Source: Parvibaculum sedimenti (GTDB taxonomy: Bacteria > Pseudomonadota > Alphaproteobacteria > Parvibaculales > Parvibaculaceae). Taken from it: DNA of 64,000 bases. The stretch lies in the NCBI RefSeq assembly GCF_009184905.1, contig NZ_WESC01000011.1:55779-119778 (forward strand). The letters are read 5' to 3'. How positions within the stretch are numbered: the stretch's first letter is position 1; each line of letters starts with the position of its first letter. Under the pieces are notes generated by a model. The model did not search any database, was not told where the DNA came from, and worked only from the letters and a program-made list of their open reading frames with translations. Position numbers and translations under genes: made by a program. Shown here piece by piece: positions 52,432-62,359 of this stretch.

Positions 52432-53448
52432 TTGTCCATCGCGGTCGGTTCTCATTATCTCCGCACTCCTGTTCTGCTAGCACCCATGGCTGGTGTGACG
52501 GATCTGCCCTTCAGGCGGGTCGCGCATCGGCTTGGCGCCGGCCTTGTCGTGTCTGAAATGGTGGCAAGCGACGAACTGGTCCGGGCGCGGCCCGATGTGG
52601 TGCGCAGGGCGGCGGGGGCGGGTGAAGTGGAACCGCTGGCGATCCAGCTGGCAGGCCGCGAGGCGCATTGGATGGGCAAGGGCGCGGCCATCGCCGAGGA
52701 GGCGGGCGCCGACATCATCGACATCAACATGGGTTGCCCGGCCAAGGCGGTCACCAACGGGCTTTCGGGCTCAGCGCTGATGCGCGACCTCGACCATGCG
52801 CTGACGCTGATCGAAGCCACGGTAGGCGCGGTCTCGGTTCCGGTGACGCTCAAGATGCGGACGGGCTGGGACGACGAGACCCGCAATGCACCAGAACTCG
52901 CGAAGCGGGCCGAGGCGGCAGGCGTGAAGATGATTACGGTTCACGGACGGACGCGCTGCCAGTTCTACAAGGGCCGCGCCGACTGGGGCTTCATCGCCCG
53001 GGTTCGGGAGGCAATCTCCATTCCGCTCATCGCAAATGGCGACGTGACGAGCGTGGAGGATGCACGAGCCATTCTCGATGCTTCGTGCGCGGATGGAGTG
53101 ATGATCGGCCGTGGAGCGCAGGGGAGGCCCTGGTTTCTCGCGCAGGTCGCGCATTATCTCAAGACCGGCGAAAAGCTTCCCGCGCCCTCATGGGCCGAAC
53201 AGGGCCGTATCGTGGACGCGCATTACCGCGACATGCTTGCGCATTACGGCGAGGGGCTGGGTCTGCGCGTCGCCCGCAAGCACCTCGTCTGGTACCTCGA
53301 GGAAGCGTCGCGGATATTTCCCGAAGAGGCTATGACGACGAAGAAAGACGTCGTGCGCCTTCATGACACGCAAGCAGTGCTTGCCCGCGTGGCCGAGTTC
53401 TACGCGCGCGCCGCAGATCAATTCGACAGTGAAAGAGAGGCCGCATAA
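52432..53448 (+). CDS. dusB: tRNA-dihydrouridine synthase B (NifR3 family)
   Basis: DusB reduces uridine to dihydrouridine in tRNA using FMN. The 338-residue protein has the FMN-site opening [20 protein letters not shown] and the catalytic cysteine in [21 protein letters not shown]. An in-frame stop lies six bases before TTG 52432, so TTG is the only sensible start for the standard N-terminus. It is upstream of ntrBC, an arrangement that gave the name nifR3. The ntrB start overlaps its stop by one base. Confidence 0.94.
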   Translation: MSIAVGSHYLRTPVLLAPMAGVTDLPFRRVAHRLGAGLVVSEMVASDELVRARPDVVRRAAGAGEVEPLAIQLAGREAHWMGKGAAIAEEAGADIIDINMGCPAKAVTNGLSGSALMRDLDHALTLIEATVGAVSVPVTLKMRTGWDDETRNAPELAKRAEAAGVKMITVHGRTRCQFYKGRADWGFIARVREAISIPLIANGDVTSVEDARAILDASCADGVMIGRGAQGRPWFLAQVAHYLKTGEKLPAPSWAEQGRIVDAHYRDMLAHYGEGLGLRVARKHLVWYLEEASRIFPEEAMTTKKDVVRLHDTQAVLARVAEFYARAADQFDSEREAA

Positions 53449-54572
53449 TGGCGCAGAGCGCGATACAGACGGCGACGGGCCTGAAGCCCGACTCGGCAGC
53501 GATCCTCAATGCCATGCCGCATCCGGTGCTGATGGTCGATCGGGATATGCGCATCGAATATGTCAACGACAGCGCGGAGCAATTCTTTGCAGCCAGCGCC
53601 TCGGTGTTGATGCGCCACTCGCTGAACGATTTCGTGGCCTTCGGCAGCCCCGTGCTTGCGCTGATCCAACAGGTGCATGAGCACGGCGTTTCGGTCAACG
53701 AATATGGCGTCGAGATTGGAACGCCGCGGGCGGGGGATCGCGCCGTCGATATTCAGGTAACGCCGGTCGGCGAATATCCCGGCCATGTTTTGCTGATTCT
53801 TCAGGTGCGCACCATGGCACACAAGATGGACCGGCAGCTCACGCATCGCGGCGCTGCGCGTTCCGTCACCGGCATGGCGGCGATCCTTGCGCATGAGATC
53901 AAGAACCCGCTGTCGGGTATTCGCGGTGCGGCGCAGCTTCTCGAACTCAACGCGCCGCCGGAAGACCGGACGCTGACGCGGCTCATCTGCGACGAGACGG
54001 ATCGCATCTGCAAGCTTGTCGATCGAATGGAAGTCTTTTCCGACGAGCGGCCCGTGCCGCGCGAGCCGGTCAACATCCATGTCGTGCTCGGCCATGTGAA
54101 GCAGCTCGCCCAGACGGGCTTTGCCAAGGGCATCAAGATCGCCGAGGAATACGACCCCTCGCTGCCGCCAGTGCTGGGCGACAAGGATCAATTGATCCAG
54201 GTCTTTCTCAACCTAGTGAAGAATGCGGCCGAAGCGATCGGCAAGCCGGATGGCGAGATCGTGCTGACGACGGCCTACAGGCCGGGCGTGCGCCTCTCCA
54301 TGCCGGGCCGGCGCGACCGTGTGAGCCTGCCGCTTGAGATCTGCGTCATCGATGACGGCCCCGGCGTGCCGGAGGATTTGATGCCGCATCTCTTCGACCC
54401 ATTCGTCACTACCAAATCATCGGGAACGGGCCTCGGTCTCGCACTTGTCGCGAAGATTATCGGCGATCATGGCGGCATCGTGGAATGCGAGAGCCAGCCG
54501 CGCCGCACCGTCTTCCGCGTTCTTTTGCCAATGCACACTGGCGAGGCCCTGACGCCCGCCAATTCGAAGTAG
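53448..54572 (+). CDS. ntrB: Nitrogen regulation sensor histidine kinase NtrB
   Basis: The 374-residue soluble kinase has an N-terminal PAS domain (about 15-120), the phosphoacceptor H149 in [18 protein letters not shown], and the ATPase boxes ([36 protein letters not shown]). NtrB phosphorylates NtrC under nitrogen limitation, controlled by PII proteins. It is coupled to dusB by a one-base overlap and is followed by ntrC 12 bases later. Confidence 0.95.
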   Translation: MAQSAIQTATGLKPDSAAILNAMPHPVLMVDRDMRIEYVNDSAEQFFAASASVLMRHSLNDFVAFGSPVLALIQQVHEHGVSVNEYGVEIGTPRAGDRAVDIQVTPVGEYPGHVLLILQVRTMAHKMDRQLTHRGAARSVTGMAAILAHEIKNPLSGIRGAAQLLELNAPPEDRTLTRLICDETDRICKLVDRMEVFSDERPVPREPVNIHVVLGHVKQLAQTGFAKGIKIAEEYDPSLPPVLGDKDQLIQVFLNLVKNAAEAIGKPDGEIVLTTAYRPGVRLSMPGRRDRVSLPLEICVIDDGPGVPEDLMPHLFDPFVTTKSSGTGLGLALVAKIIGDHGGIVECESQPRRTVFRVLLPMHTGEALTPANSK

Positions 54573-54584
54573 GAGTAGCCTTCC

Positions 54585-56027
54585 ATGCCGAGCGGCACAA
54601 TTCTTCTCGCGGACGACGATGCGGCGATCCGCACCGTGCTCAACCAGGCCTTGGGACGTGTGGGCTATGATGTGCGGGCGACGAGCAACGCGGCGACGCT
54701 GTGGCGCTGGGTGGCGCAGGGCGATGGCGACCTCATCATCACCGACGTGGTGATGCCCGACGAAAATGCCTTCGACCTCATTCCGCGCATCAAGCGCGCG
54801 CGGCCGGAAATTCCGATCATCGTGATGAGCGCGCAGAACACGCTCAAGACCGCGATCACGGCGGCGGAGCGCGGCGCCTATGAATATCTGCCCAAGCCCT
54901 TCGACCTCAATGAGCTGATCCGCGTCGTCGACCGCGCCATGACCGCGCCACGTGAAAGCGCCGTACCTCGCCATTCCGTGCAGGACGAGGAAAAGATGCC
55001 ACTCATCGGCCGCTCGCCGGCGATGCAGGACATCTACCGCGTACTGGCGCGCCTGATGCAGACGGACCTCACCGTCATGATCTCGGGCGAGAGCGGCACC
55101 GGCAAGGAGCTCGTCGCCCGCGCGTTGCATGAATATGGCAAGCGCCGCAACGGGCCTTTCGTCGCGATCAACATGGCCGCCATTCCCCGCGAGTTGATCG
55201 AAAGCGAACTCTTCGGCCATGAGAAGGGCGCTTTCACTGGCGCGAGCCAGAGGGCCACGGGCCGTTTTGAGCAGGCCGAAGGCGGCACGCTGTTTCTCGA
55301 TGAAATTGGCGACATGCCGATGGAGGCGCAAACGCGCCTTCTGCGCGTGCTTCAGCAGGGGGAGTATACGACCGTCGGCGGGCGCACGCCGATCAAGACC
55401 GATGTGCGCATCGTCGCGGCGACAAACCGTGATCTCAGGCAGCTCATCAATCTTGGCCTTTTCCGCGAGGATCTGTTCTTTCGTCTGAACGTCGTGCCGA
55501 TCCGCCTGCCTCCATTGCGCGAACGCGCGGAGGATATCCCGGATCTCGTCCGCCATTTTCTCGATCAGGGCGAGGCCGAAGGGCTTCCGCCCAAGACCAT
55601 CGACAGCGAGGGCATGGAACTGCTCAAGCGTTATCGCTGGCCCGGCAATGTGCGTGAGCTTGAAAATCTCGTCCGACGCCTCGCCGCGCTTTACACGGAG
55701 GAGATGATCGGCGCCTCGGTTCTGGAAACGGAACTCGCGGAGCCAGATTTCAGCCGCCCGACCGAGCAGGCGCCGAGCGACGAGCCGCTTTCCGCTTCGG
55801 TGGAGCGCGCGCTCAACAGGCTCTTCGCCCAGCATGGCGACGCGCTGCCGCCTCCCGGCCTTTATGATCGCATCCTGCGTGAGGTCGAGAAGCCGCTCTT
55901 CGGCATGACGCTGGCAGCGACGCGCGGCAACCAGATCAAGGCCGCGCATCTTCTTGGCATCAACCGCAACACGCTGCGCAAGAAGCTGAAGGACCTCGAC
56001 GTGCAGGTGATCCGGGGACTGAAGTAA
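54585..56027 (+). CDS. ntrC: Nitrogen regulation response regulator NtrC
   Basis: The 480-residue sigma-54 activator has the receiver domain (phosphoacceptor D54 in [11 protein letters not shown]), an AAA+ domain with Walker A GESGTGKE and the sigma-54 contact motif GAFTGA in [15 protein letters not shown], and a C-terminal Fis-type helix-turn-helix ([21 protein letters not shown]). It activates nitrogen-assimilation genes. Confidence 0.97.
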   Translation: MPSGTILLADDDAAIRTVLNQALGRVGYDVRATSNAATLWRWVAQGDGDLIITDVVMPDENAFDLIPRIKRARPEIPIIVMSAQNTLKTAITAAERGAYEYLPKPFDLNELIRVVDRAMTAPRESAVPRHSVQDEEKMPLIGRSPAMQDIYRVLARLMQTDLTVMISGESGTGKELVARALHEYGKRRNGPFVAINMAAIPRELIESELFGHEKGAFTGASQRATGRFEQAEGGTLFLDEIGDMPMEAQTRLLRVLQQGEYTTVGGRTPIKTDVRIVAATNRDLRQLINLGLFREDLFFRLNVVPIRLPPLRERAEDIPDLVRHFLDQGEAEGLPPKTIDSEGMELLKRYRWPGNVRELENLVRRLAALYTEEMIGASVLETELAEPDFSRPTEQAPSDEPLSASVERALNRLFAQHGDALPPPGLYDRILREVEKPLFGMTLAATRGNQIKAAHLLGINRNTLRKKLKDLDVQVIRGLK

Positions 56028-56028
56028 T

Positions 56029-56517
56029 TCAGTCCGCCGGGCGCGGGGCGGTCGCCATATCTTCCTGAGCTGCGGGCTTTGCCGCCGTCGCCATGTCGGT
56101 GAAGCGGATTCCCGCGGCCAGCGCGGCGATGAAGACGAGCGCTCGCGGTTCGAAACTCGTCAGTAGCGTGAGGCCGGGGCCGGGGCAGATGCCGCTGAGG
56201 CCCCAGCCGATGCCAAACAAGGCCGCGCCGATAACGAGCCGGGAGTTGATGCGGAAGCGATCAGGAAGGTCGATCGCGCCGCTCAGGGCAGAGCTGCGAT
56301 GGCGCCTCGCATAGGCAAAGGCGGGTGCCGCGACGAGGATGGCGCCTCCCATGACGAAGGCGAGGGCCGGATTCCACGTTCCTGCGATATCGAGAAAATC
56401 CGTCACGCGCTGCGGGTCGACCATATGTGACACAATAAGGCCGAGCCCGAAGATGAGGCCGAACAAGGCGGAGGTGACCATAACAGCCAGCGAGCGGCCA
56501 AAGCTTGAAACGCTCAT
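56029..56517 (-). CDS. DUF6691/YeeE-YedE-type sulphur transport membrane protein (second gene)
   Basis: The 162-residue polytopic protein has four hydrophobic segments, with the family motif GIGWGLSGICPGPGLTLLTS holding a conserved cysteine. The partner gene upstream holds the matching half-motif [12 protein letters not shown]. Two-gene YeeE/YedE systems are linked to uptake of thiosulphate or other sulphur compounds. The start is one base after the stop of the partner (TGACATG), so they are coupled. Confidence 0.8.
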   Translation of the reverse strand: MSVSSFGRSLAVMVTSALFGLIFGLGLIVSHMVDPQRVTDFLDIAGTWNPALAFVMGGAILVAAPAFAYARRHRSSALSGAIDLPDRFRINSRLVIGAALFGIGWGLSGICPGPGLTLLTSFEPRALVFIAALAAGIRFTDMATAAKPAAQEDMATAPRPAD

Positions 56518-56518
56518 G

Positions 56519-56941
56519 TCAGAACCCCACCGGCAGGTGGAGATGGCGGACTGCATAGACAGTCAGCGCGGCAACAAGCATGAAGGTTCCCGTCGCGACG
56601 AGCGATCGCCGCGAGAGGTTTGAGAGTCCACAAACGCCATGGCCGCTCGTGCAGCCGCCCGAAAGGCGGGTGCCGATACCGACCAGAAGGCCTGCGATGG
56701 CGAGTGTGACGAGGCCTGCCTGATGATGTGGCGCCGGTACCTCGATCTTGGCGAGCGGCGCGACCAGAGGCGCGGCGATCAGACCGGCAAGGAATGTCCA
56801 ACGCCAGAGTCCGGGCTGGCCGGCCAGGGCATTGCCGAATATTCCGCTGATACCTGCGATGGAGCCGTTGACCAGCAGCATCCCGGCGGCAGCCAGTCCG
56901 ATGAGTGCGCCGCCGGCGGCAGCCGTTGCGAAGATTTCCAT
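56519..56941 (-). CDS. YeeE/YedE family membrane protein (first gene)
   Basis: The 140-residue polytopic membrane protein has the sulphur-transport family motif [21 protein letters not shown] with two cysteines. Together with the next gene it forms a split YeeE/YedE-type transporter for a sulphur compound, as seen elsewhere as two small proteins. The region upstream, shared with ntrY, is about 400 bases long. Confidence 0.82.
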   Translation of the reverse strand: MEIFATAAAGGALIGLAAAGMLLVNGSIAGISGIFGNALAGQPGLWRWTFLAGLIAAPLVAPLAKIEVPAPHHQAGLVTLAIAGLLVGIGTRLSGGCTSGHGVCGLSNLSRRSLVATGTFMLVAALTVYAVRHLHLPVGF

Positions 56942-57337
56942 AAGAGAACGCGTCCTGCTTTCCGAGCTTCAAGCCCGACGCTGTGCCGGCCGAGACTTCG
57001 CTGGGATGGATTTTTACTTGCCACCGCCAAAGCTTGCGGGAGCGCCCGCAGTTGCGGGTGACGTTGACCATGCAAACATACACCGCCGCCGATCTGTGCG
57101 CACGCAGGTCAAGGTTACCCCGCTGACTGAGCCGTTGGCCCTGAATCTGGCGGTCGGGCGCCTTTGTGCGAATAGTTGTAAACACGCCACATTGTGGTTG
57201 CTGGGCCGCGATTCGCAGGCCAGAATGCCGTCTGAACCGATTTTTCGTGGCAGATTGGGCACAGGCGACGCATGGCGCCGCATTTCGCCGGACGGCGGAA
57301 GGCTCGGTCAGTGCCGCGGGCGAGGACCCCACCGGGC
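56942..57337 (+). other. Divergent intergenic region between the YeeE pair and ntrY
   Basis: 396 bases without a supported gene. Both promoters must lie here. I see an 11-bp palindrome CCACATTGTGG at 57185-57195. The frame of ntrY is open back to 57272 (ATG), so part of this may be coding if the longer start is used. I see no tRNA or terminator. Confidence 0.55.
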
Positions 57338-59641
57338 ATGACGGCAACGGATCAATCGACCAGGAGAAGCTGGGACAGCCGGCTCTGGGGCCTTATGTCC
57401 CGGCGCGGCTTTTCGGGCGCGCTCGCGGTCGGCCTCGTCGTGGCGGCGCTCGTTCTCGGCTCCTTCACCTATCTGACGCTCACCGGCCTGACACCGCTTC
57501 GCCCGGGTCGGGTGCTGGTCATCGTGCTGCTTCTCAGCAACATGAGCATCGTTCTGATCCTCTTCGCGCTGATCTGCTGGCGGGTGGTCCGGCTCATCAT
57601 CGCGCGGGTCAGCGGGGCAGCAGGTGCGAAGCTCCATGCGCGGCTGGTGGCCATGTTCGCCGTGGTGGCGATCATGCCTGCGATCATCGTCGCGGTCTTC
57701 GCGGCGGTGACCCTCAACCGGGGTCTCGACGCCTGGTTCAGCGAGCGTACGCAGACCATCATTTCGAACGCCCAGACGGTTGCCGAAGCCTATCTGGATG
57801 AGCATCACCATGTGCTGCGCGGCGACGCGCTGGCGATGGTGACCGACCTTGACCGCGCCGCGCCTTATCTGGCCTCAAACCCCGAACGCTTTCAGCAGCT
57901 CGTTGCGACGCAAGCCGCACTTCGCTCGCTGCCTGCGGCCTACGTCATCAATTCCAAGGGCCGGCTGCTCGCCAAGGTGACGGCGAGCGTCGCGCCAGAC
58001 ATGGGGCTGCCGCTGCCCGAGCAGTTCGAGAAGGCGGATAAGGGCGAGGCCGTGCTCTGGACGGTGCAGCAGCATAACCAGATCCGGGCGCTGGTGAAGC
58101 TGAGTTCGCTGGAGGACACCTATCTCTATGTCGGACGCTTCGTCGACGCCCGTGTACTCGAACATCTGGCGCAGACCCGCGAGGCGGTGGACGAGTATCA
58201 AAGCCTCGAGAAGCGTCGTATCACCTTTCAGGTCACATTCGCGTTGATCTATGTGGCGATGGCGCTGGTGACGCTGCTGGCCGCCATCTGGCTCGGCCTC
58301 TGGGCCTCGAACCGCATCATCGATCCGATCGGCAAGCTGGTGCAGGCGTCGGAGCGTGTGAGTGCCGGCGATTGGGGCGCTCGGGTGGAGCCCGGCGAAA
58401 CGGGCGACGAACTCGACGTGCTCTCCAACGCCTTCAACCGCATGACGAGCCAGCTCGAAAACCAGCGCAAGGAACTGGTGGACGCGAACCATGAGCTCGA
58501 TCAGCGGCGCCAGTTCACGGAAGCGGTGCTTTCCGGCGTCAGCGCCGGCGTCTTCGGCCTCGATTACGAAGGTCATATCAACCACGCAAACAGGGCCGCG
58601 CTGCGCTTCTTCGGCAAGGTTGCCGACGCGTTGGTCGGCCGCGACATTGCAGCTGCAATCCCCGAAATGGCCGCGGTGGTGCGCGAGGCACAAGCTCATC
58701 CGGATCGGCGCGCGCAAGCCCAGGTCGTGCTCATGCGTGAAGGGCTGGAGCGGACACTCAATATCCGCGTGACCAGCGAGTTGACGGAATCGGCGCTGGG
58801 CGGTTTTGTGCTCACCTTCGACGACATCACAGAGCTGGTACGCGCGCAGCGCACCTCCGCCTGGGCGGACGTGGCACGGCGCATCGCGCATGAGATCAAG
58901 AATCCACTGACGCCGATCCAGCTCTCGGCGGAACGGCTTCGCCGCAAATACACGAAGGAGATCCATACCGACCCGGAAGTCTTCCAGCAATGCACCGACA
59001 CGATCATTCGGCAGGTGACGGATATCGGGCGTATGGTGGATGAGTTCTCCTCCTTCGCGCGGATGCCGACTGCGCATATCAAGCCGATCGAGATCAACGA
59101 GATCGTGCGGCAGGCGGTATTCCTTCAGCGCGTGGCACAGCCGGATATCGACTACCAACTCGACATGTCGTCGGATCCGGTGGTGCTCGATTGCGATGGG
59201 CGCCTCGTCAGCCAGGCGTTGACCAACATCCTGAAGAATGCCGCCGAGGCGATCAGGGGACAGGAGCCTGAGGCGGAGGAGGAAGGCGCCGCGCATCGGG
59301 AGGGCCATCTCGGTCGCATTCACGTCGCGCTGGTGCCGGCGCTGGAGACGGTGTCGATCGTGGTGACGGATTCGGGCTGCGGGCTGCCGCAGACCGACCG
59401 GGCGCGCCTTACCGAGCCCTATATGACCACGCGCGCAAAAGGCACCGGCCTTGGCCTCGCGATCGTGAACAAGGTGATGGAAGACCATGGTGGTTCGTTG
59501 CTGCTCAGTGACGCGCCGGCGGCGGAGGGCTGGGAGAGCGGAGCGCGCGTGACGCTCGTCTTCCCGCGGCTTCACGGCGACGCAGAGCAGCCGGAAGCAA
59601 TCGAGACTACGACAGAGAACGAGGCGGTAAATGGCATCTGA
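57338..59641 (+). CDS. ntrY: Nitrogen regulation sensor histidine kinase NtrY
   Basis: The 767-residue membrane kinase has N-terminal membrane helices (about residues 27-150), a periplasmic sensor part, a HAMP domain near residue 320 (NRIIDPIGKLVQASERVSAG), a PAS domain, the phosphoacceptor histidine in [19 protein letters not shown] and the ATPase boxes (ILKNAAEAIRG, DSGCGLPQTD, GTGLGLAIVNKVM). It pairs with NtrX. An earlier ATG at 57272 adds 22 residues; ATG 57338 is preferred on general N-terminal pattern only. The stop overlaps ntrX by 11 bases. Confidence 0.93.
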   Translation: MTATDQSTRRSWDSRLWGLMSRRGFSGALAVGLVVAALVLGSFTYLTLTGLTPLRPGRVLVIVLLLSNMSIVLILFALICWRVVRLIIARVSGAAGAKLHARLVAMFAVVAIMPAIIVAVFAAVTLNRGLDAWFSERTQTIISNAQTVAEAYLDEHHHVLRGDALAMVTDLDRAAPYLASNPERFQQLVATQAALRSLPAAYVINSKGRLLAKVTASVAPDMGLPLPEQFEKADKGEAVLWTVQQHNQIRALVKLSSLEDTYLYVGRFVDARVLEHLAQTREAVDEYQSLEKRRITFQVTFALIYVAMALVTLLAAIWLGLWASNRIIDPIGKLVQASERVSAGDWGARVEPGETGDELDVLSNAFNRMTSQLENQRKELVDANHELDQRRQFTEAVLSGVSAGVFGLDYEGHINHANRAALRFFGKVADALVGRDIAAAIPEMAAVVREAQAHPDRRAQAQVVLMREGLERTLNIRVTSELTESALGGFVLTFDDITELVRAQRTSAWADVARRIAHEIKNPLTPIQLSAERLRRKYTKEIHTDPEVFQQCTDTIIRQVTDIGRMVDEFSSFARMPTAHIKPIEINEIVRQAVFLQRVAQPDIDYQLDMSSDPVVLDCDGRLVSQALTNILKNAAEAIRGQEPEAEEEGAAHREGHLGRIHVALVPALETVSIVVTDSGCGLPQTDRARLTEPYMTTRAKGTGLGLAIVNKVMEDHGGSLLLSDAPAAEGWESGARVTLVFPRLHGDAEQPEAIETTTENEAVNGI

Positions 59642-61025
59642 CATTCTCATTGTCGATGACGAGGCGGATATCCGCGAACTCGTTGCGGGTATCCTGAACG
59701 ACGAGGGTTATGACACGCGGGTCGCAGGAGACAGCGACAGCGCGCTTGCGGCCATCGAAGCGCGGCGGCCCGGCCTCGTGGTTCTCGATATCTGGCTGCA
59801 GGGAAGCCGCCTCGACGGGCTCGAAGTTCTCGACGCCGTGCATGAACGCCACCCGGACCTGCCCATCGTCATCATCAGCGGCCATGGCAATGTCGAGACG
59901 GCTGTTTCGGCGATCAAGAAGGGGGCCTACGACTTTATCGAAAAGCCGTTCAAGGCCGACCGCCTGATCCTCATCATTCGTCGCGCCATTGAGGCCTACA
60001 AGCTGAAGCGCGAGAACGACGAACTGCGAACCCGAGTCGGTGACGACACCACGCTGATCGGCATGTCGGCCACCATGGCGCAGGTGCGCCAGACCATCGA
60101 CAAGGTGGCGCCGACGGGCAGCCGCGTGCTCATCACCGGCCCCTCCGGGTCCGGCAAAGAGATTGTGGCGCGGCTTCTTCACGCGCGCTCGCGCCGCGCG
60201 GAAGGTGCCTTTATCGCCATCAACACGGCGACCATGGCGCCTGAGCGCATGGAGATCGAGCTTTTCGGCACCGAAGCGTCATCTGCCGGCCCGCGCAAGG
60301 TCGGCGTTTTCGAGCAGGCACATGGCGGCACGCTCTTTCTCGACGAAGTGGCGGAAATGCCCATCGAGACGCAGAGCAAGATCCTGCGCGTTCTCGTCGA
60401 CCAGACGTTCGAGCGCGTGGGCGGCGGGCCGAAGGTGAAGGTCGATGTGCGCGTCGTCTCGTCGTCGAGCCGCGACCTTCAGGATGAAATCTCGAAAGGG
60501 CGCTTCCGCGAGGATCTTTATCACCGGCTCAACGTCGTGCCGATCCATGTGCCGCCGCTCTCGGCGCGGCGCGAGGACATTCCGATGCTCGTTGATTATT
60601 TCATGGCGCAGCTCTCGCGCTCGACGGGCCTGCCACCTCGCCGCATTTCGGAAGACGCGATGGCCGCGCTTCAGGCGCATGATTGGCCGGGCAATGTCCG
60701 TCAGCTTCGCAACAATGTCGAAAGGCTGCTCATCCTGACCTCGGGCGATCCGAGTGCGGTTGTTACTGCCGATATGCTGCCGGCGGAGGTCGGCTCCTCG
60801 GCCCAGATCACGGTCAATGGTTCGGGCGGAGAGCACATCATGGCCCTGCCGCTTCGAGAGGCGCGCGAGACTTTCGAACGCGAATATCTGATGGCCCAGA
60901 TCAGCCGCTTCGGGGGCAACATCTCGCGCACGGCGGCCTTCATCGGCATGGAGCGCTCGGCGCTGCATCGCAAGCTGAAGTCACTCGGCGTTGCGACGAC
61001 GTCGCGTGCCGATCTGCCGATCTGA
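59631..61025 (+). CDS. ntrX: Nitrogen regulation response regulator NtrX
   Basis: The 464-residue protein has a receiver domain with D53 (VVLDIWLQGSRLDG), an AAA+ domain (GPSGSGKEIVARLLHARSRR), and a C-terminal Fis-type helix-turn-helix (GGNISRTAAFIGMERSALHRK). The GAFTGA motif of sigma-54 activators is not present where expected; the segment reads FGTEASSAGPRKVGVFEQAH. This is normal for alphaproteobacterial NtrX, which often does not act through sigma-54. It overlaps ntrY by 11 bases. Confidence 0.95.
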   Translation: MASDILIVDDEADIRELVAGILNDEGYDTRVAGDSDSALAAIEARRPGLVVLDIWLQGSRLDGLEVLDAVHERHPDLPIVIISGHGNVETAVSAIKKGAYDFIEKPFKADRLILIIRRAIEAYKLKRENDELRTRVGDDTTLIGMSATMAQVRQTIDKVAPTGSRVLITGPSGSGKEIVARLLHARSRRAEGAFIAINTATMAPERMEIELFGTEASSAGPRKVGVFEQAHGGTLFLDEVAEMPIETQSKILRVLVDQTFERVGGGPKVKVDVRVVSSSSRDLQDEISKGRFREDLYHRLNVVPIHVPPLSARREDIPMLVDYFMAQLSRSTGLPPRRISEDAMAALQAHDWPGNVRQLRNNVERLLILTSGDPSAVVTADMLPAEVGSSAQITVNGSGGEHIMALPLREARETFEREYLMAQISRFGGNISRTAAFIGMERSALHRKLKSLGVATTSRADLPI

Positions 61026-61046
61026 CGCCAGAGCAGGAAGCGCATC

Positions 61047-61904
61047 TTGTCACGTATTGCCTATGTCAACGGCCGCTATGTCCGCCACGCGGATGCGGGC
61101 GTCCATATCGACGACCGCGGCTACCAGTTCGCCGACGGCGTTTATGAGGTCTGCGGCATTCGCGGCGGAAAGCTTATGGACGAGGAACTGCATCTCGCCC
61201 GCCTGCAGAGGTCGCTTGCGGAATTGCGGATCGCGAGCCCGATGCCGCTTTCCGCGCTGCGTCAGGTGCTGCGCGAAGTGGTGCGGCGGAACCGGGTCGA
61301 GAACGGCCTTGTCTATTTCCAGGTGACGCGCGGCGTTGCGCCCCGCGACCATCCGTTTCCCGCAGGCCCGGTGAAGCCATCGCTGGTGATCACAGCCAAG
61401 CGGCTCAATATGGCGCGCATCCAGCAATCGGCGGAAAAGGGCGTTGCCGTCGTCACCATGCCCGATCTGCGCTGGGCGCGGCGCGATATCAAGTCGATCG
61501 CGCTCCTGCCCAACATCCTCGCCAAGCAGGCGGCGCGGGAGGCGGGTGCCTATGAGGCCTGGCTGGTTGATGCCGAAGGCTACGTCACCGAAGGCTCCTC
61601 GACCAATGCCTGGATCGTGGACAAGTTCGGCCGGCTCGTCACGCGCTCGACCGGGCCGGAGATCCTCTCCGGCATTACCCGGACCGTGCTTCTCGAAACG
61701 GCGAAGCGGGAAGGGATCGAGATTGTCGAACGCCCCTTCACACCGGATGAGGCGAAGTCGGCGCGCGAGGCATTTATCAGCGCATCCTCAGCGGTCATCA
61801 TTCCGGTCGTGCGCATAGACGATACCGCGATCGGTAACGGCGCGCCCGGATCGATCACGCTGCGGCTGCGCGAAGCCTATGCGAAGGTCGGAGTGCTGAG
61901 CTAA
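61047..61904 (+). CDS. dat: D-amino-acid transaminase (class IV PLP)
   Basis: The 285-residue aminotransferase has the PLP lysine K149 in RRDIKSIALLPNILAKQ, and EGSSTNAWIV. It probably makes D-glutamate or D-alanine by transamination, and could overlap MurI in supply of D-glutamate. Branched-chain or aminodeoxychorismate activity is a less likely alternative for this class IV fold. Translation is from TTG 61047, preceded by AGGAAG. It lies between ntrX and hfq, as usual in alphaproteobacteria. Confidence 0.9.
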   Translation: MSRIAYVNGRYVRHADAGVHIDDRGYQFADGVYEVCGIRGGKLMDEELHLARLQRSLAELRIASPMPLSALRQVLREVVRRNRVENGLVYFQVTRGVAPRDHPFPAGPVKPSLVITAKRLNMARIQQSAEKGVAVVTMPDLRWARRDIKSIALLPNILAKQAAREAGAYEAWLVDAEGYVTEGSSTNAWIVDKFGRLVTRSTGPEILSGITRTVLLETAKREGIEIVERPFTPDEAKSAREAFISASSAVIIPVVRIDDTAIGNGAPGSITLRLREAYAKVGVLS

Positions 61905-61969
61905 TTCGGCCATTTGGGGCATTAGCGAGAAAAAAGTGAGGAGAAGTCGCCGTTTGAGTGTTTTCGCAC

Positions 61970-61998
61970 TTGCAGCATTTTGGAAATAGAACAGATTA
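61970..61998 (+). promoter_or_regulatory. Possible hfq promoter
   Basis: TTGCAG (61970-61975) and AGATTA (61993-61998) with a 17-base spacer match a sigma-70-like promoter moderately well, about 100 bases upstream of hfq. No experimental support. Confidence 0.35.
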
Positions 61999-62049
61999 GA
62001 GGGGTCCGCACCTCGCGACCCTCCGGGGCAGAGGCAAAGCCATTGAGGT

Positions 62050-62064
62050 CGGCCGCTGCGGCCG
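62050..62064 (+). promoter_or_regulatory. GC-rich hairpin in the hfq leader
   Basis: CGGCCG-CTG-CGGCCG forms a perfect 6-bp stem with a three-base loop, about 37 bases upstream of the hfq start codon. If transcribed it could affect hfq translation or stability. Confidence 0.35.
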
Positions 62065-62101
62065 TGTCGACCCGGCCAAATTTTACAAATGGGGTTTACC
62101 C

Positions 62102-62350
62102 ATGAGCGAGAAGACCCATAACTTGCAGGATACGTTCCTGAACTATGTTCGTAAGAACAAGACGAACCTCACGATCTTTCTTGTGAACGGGGTGAAGCTT
62201 CAGGGCGTGGTAACCTGGTTCGACAACTTTTGTGTGTTGCTGCGTCGCGATGGCCACTCGCAATTGGTCTACAAGCACGCCATATCGACGATCATGCCTT
62301 CGTCGCCCGTGCAGCTTTTCGAGCCGGGAGCGAATGGCGAGGAGGCTTAA
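62102..62350 (+). CDS. hfq: RNA chaperone Hfq
   Basis: The 82-residue Sm-like protein binds small RNAs and their targets. Both Sm motifs are visible ([20 protein letters not shown] and [16 protein letters not shown]). In alphaproteobacteria Hfq promotes nifA and nitrogen-control expression, which suits the ntr neighbourhood. Its start at 62102 has a GGGG stretch upstream. hflX follows after nine bases. Confidence 0.98.
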   Translation: MSEKTHNLQDTFLNYVRKNKTNLTIFLVNGVKLQGVVTWFDNFCVLLRRDGHSQLVYKHAISTIMPSSPVQLFEPGANGEEA

Positions 62351-62359
62351 GGCCCTTTC

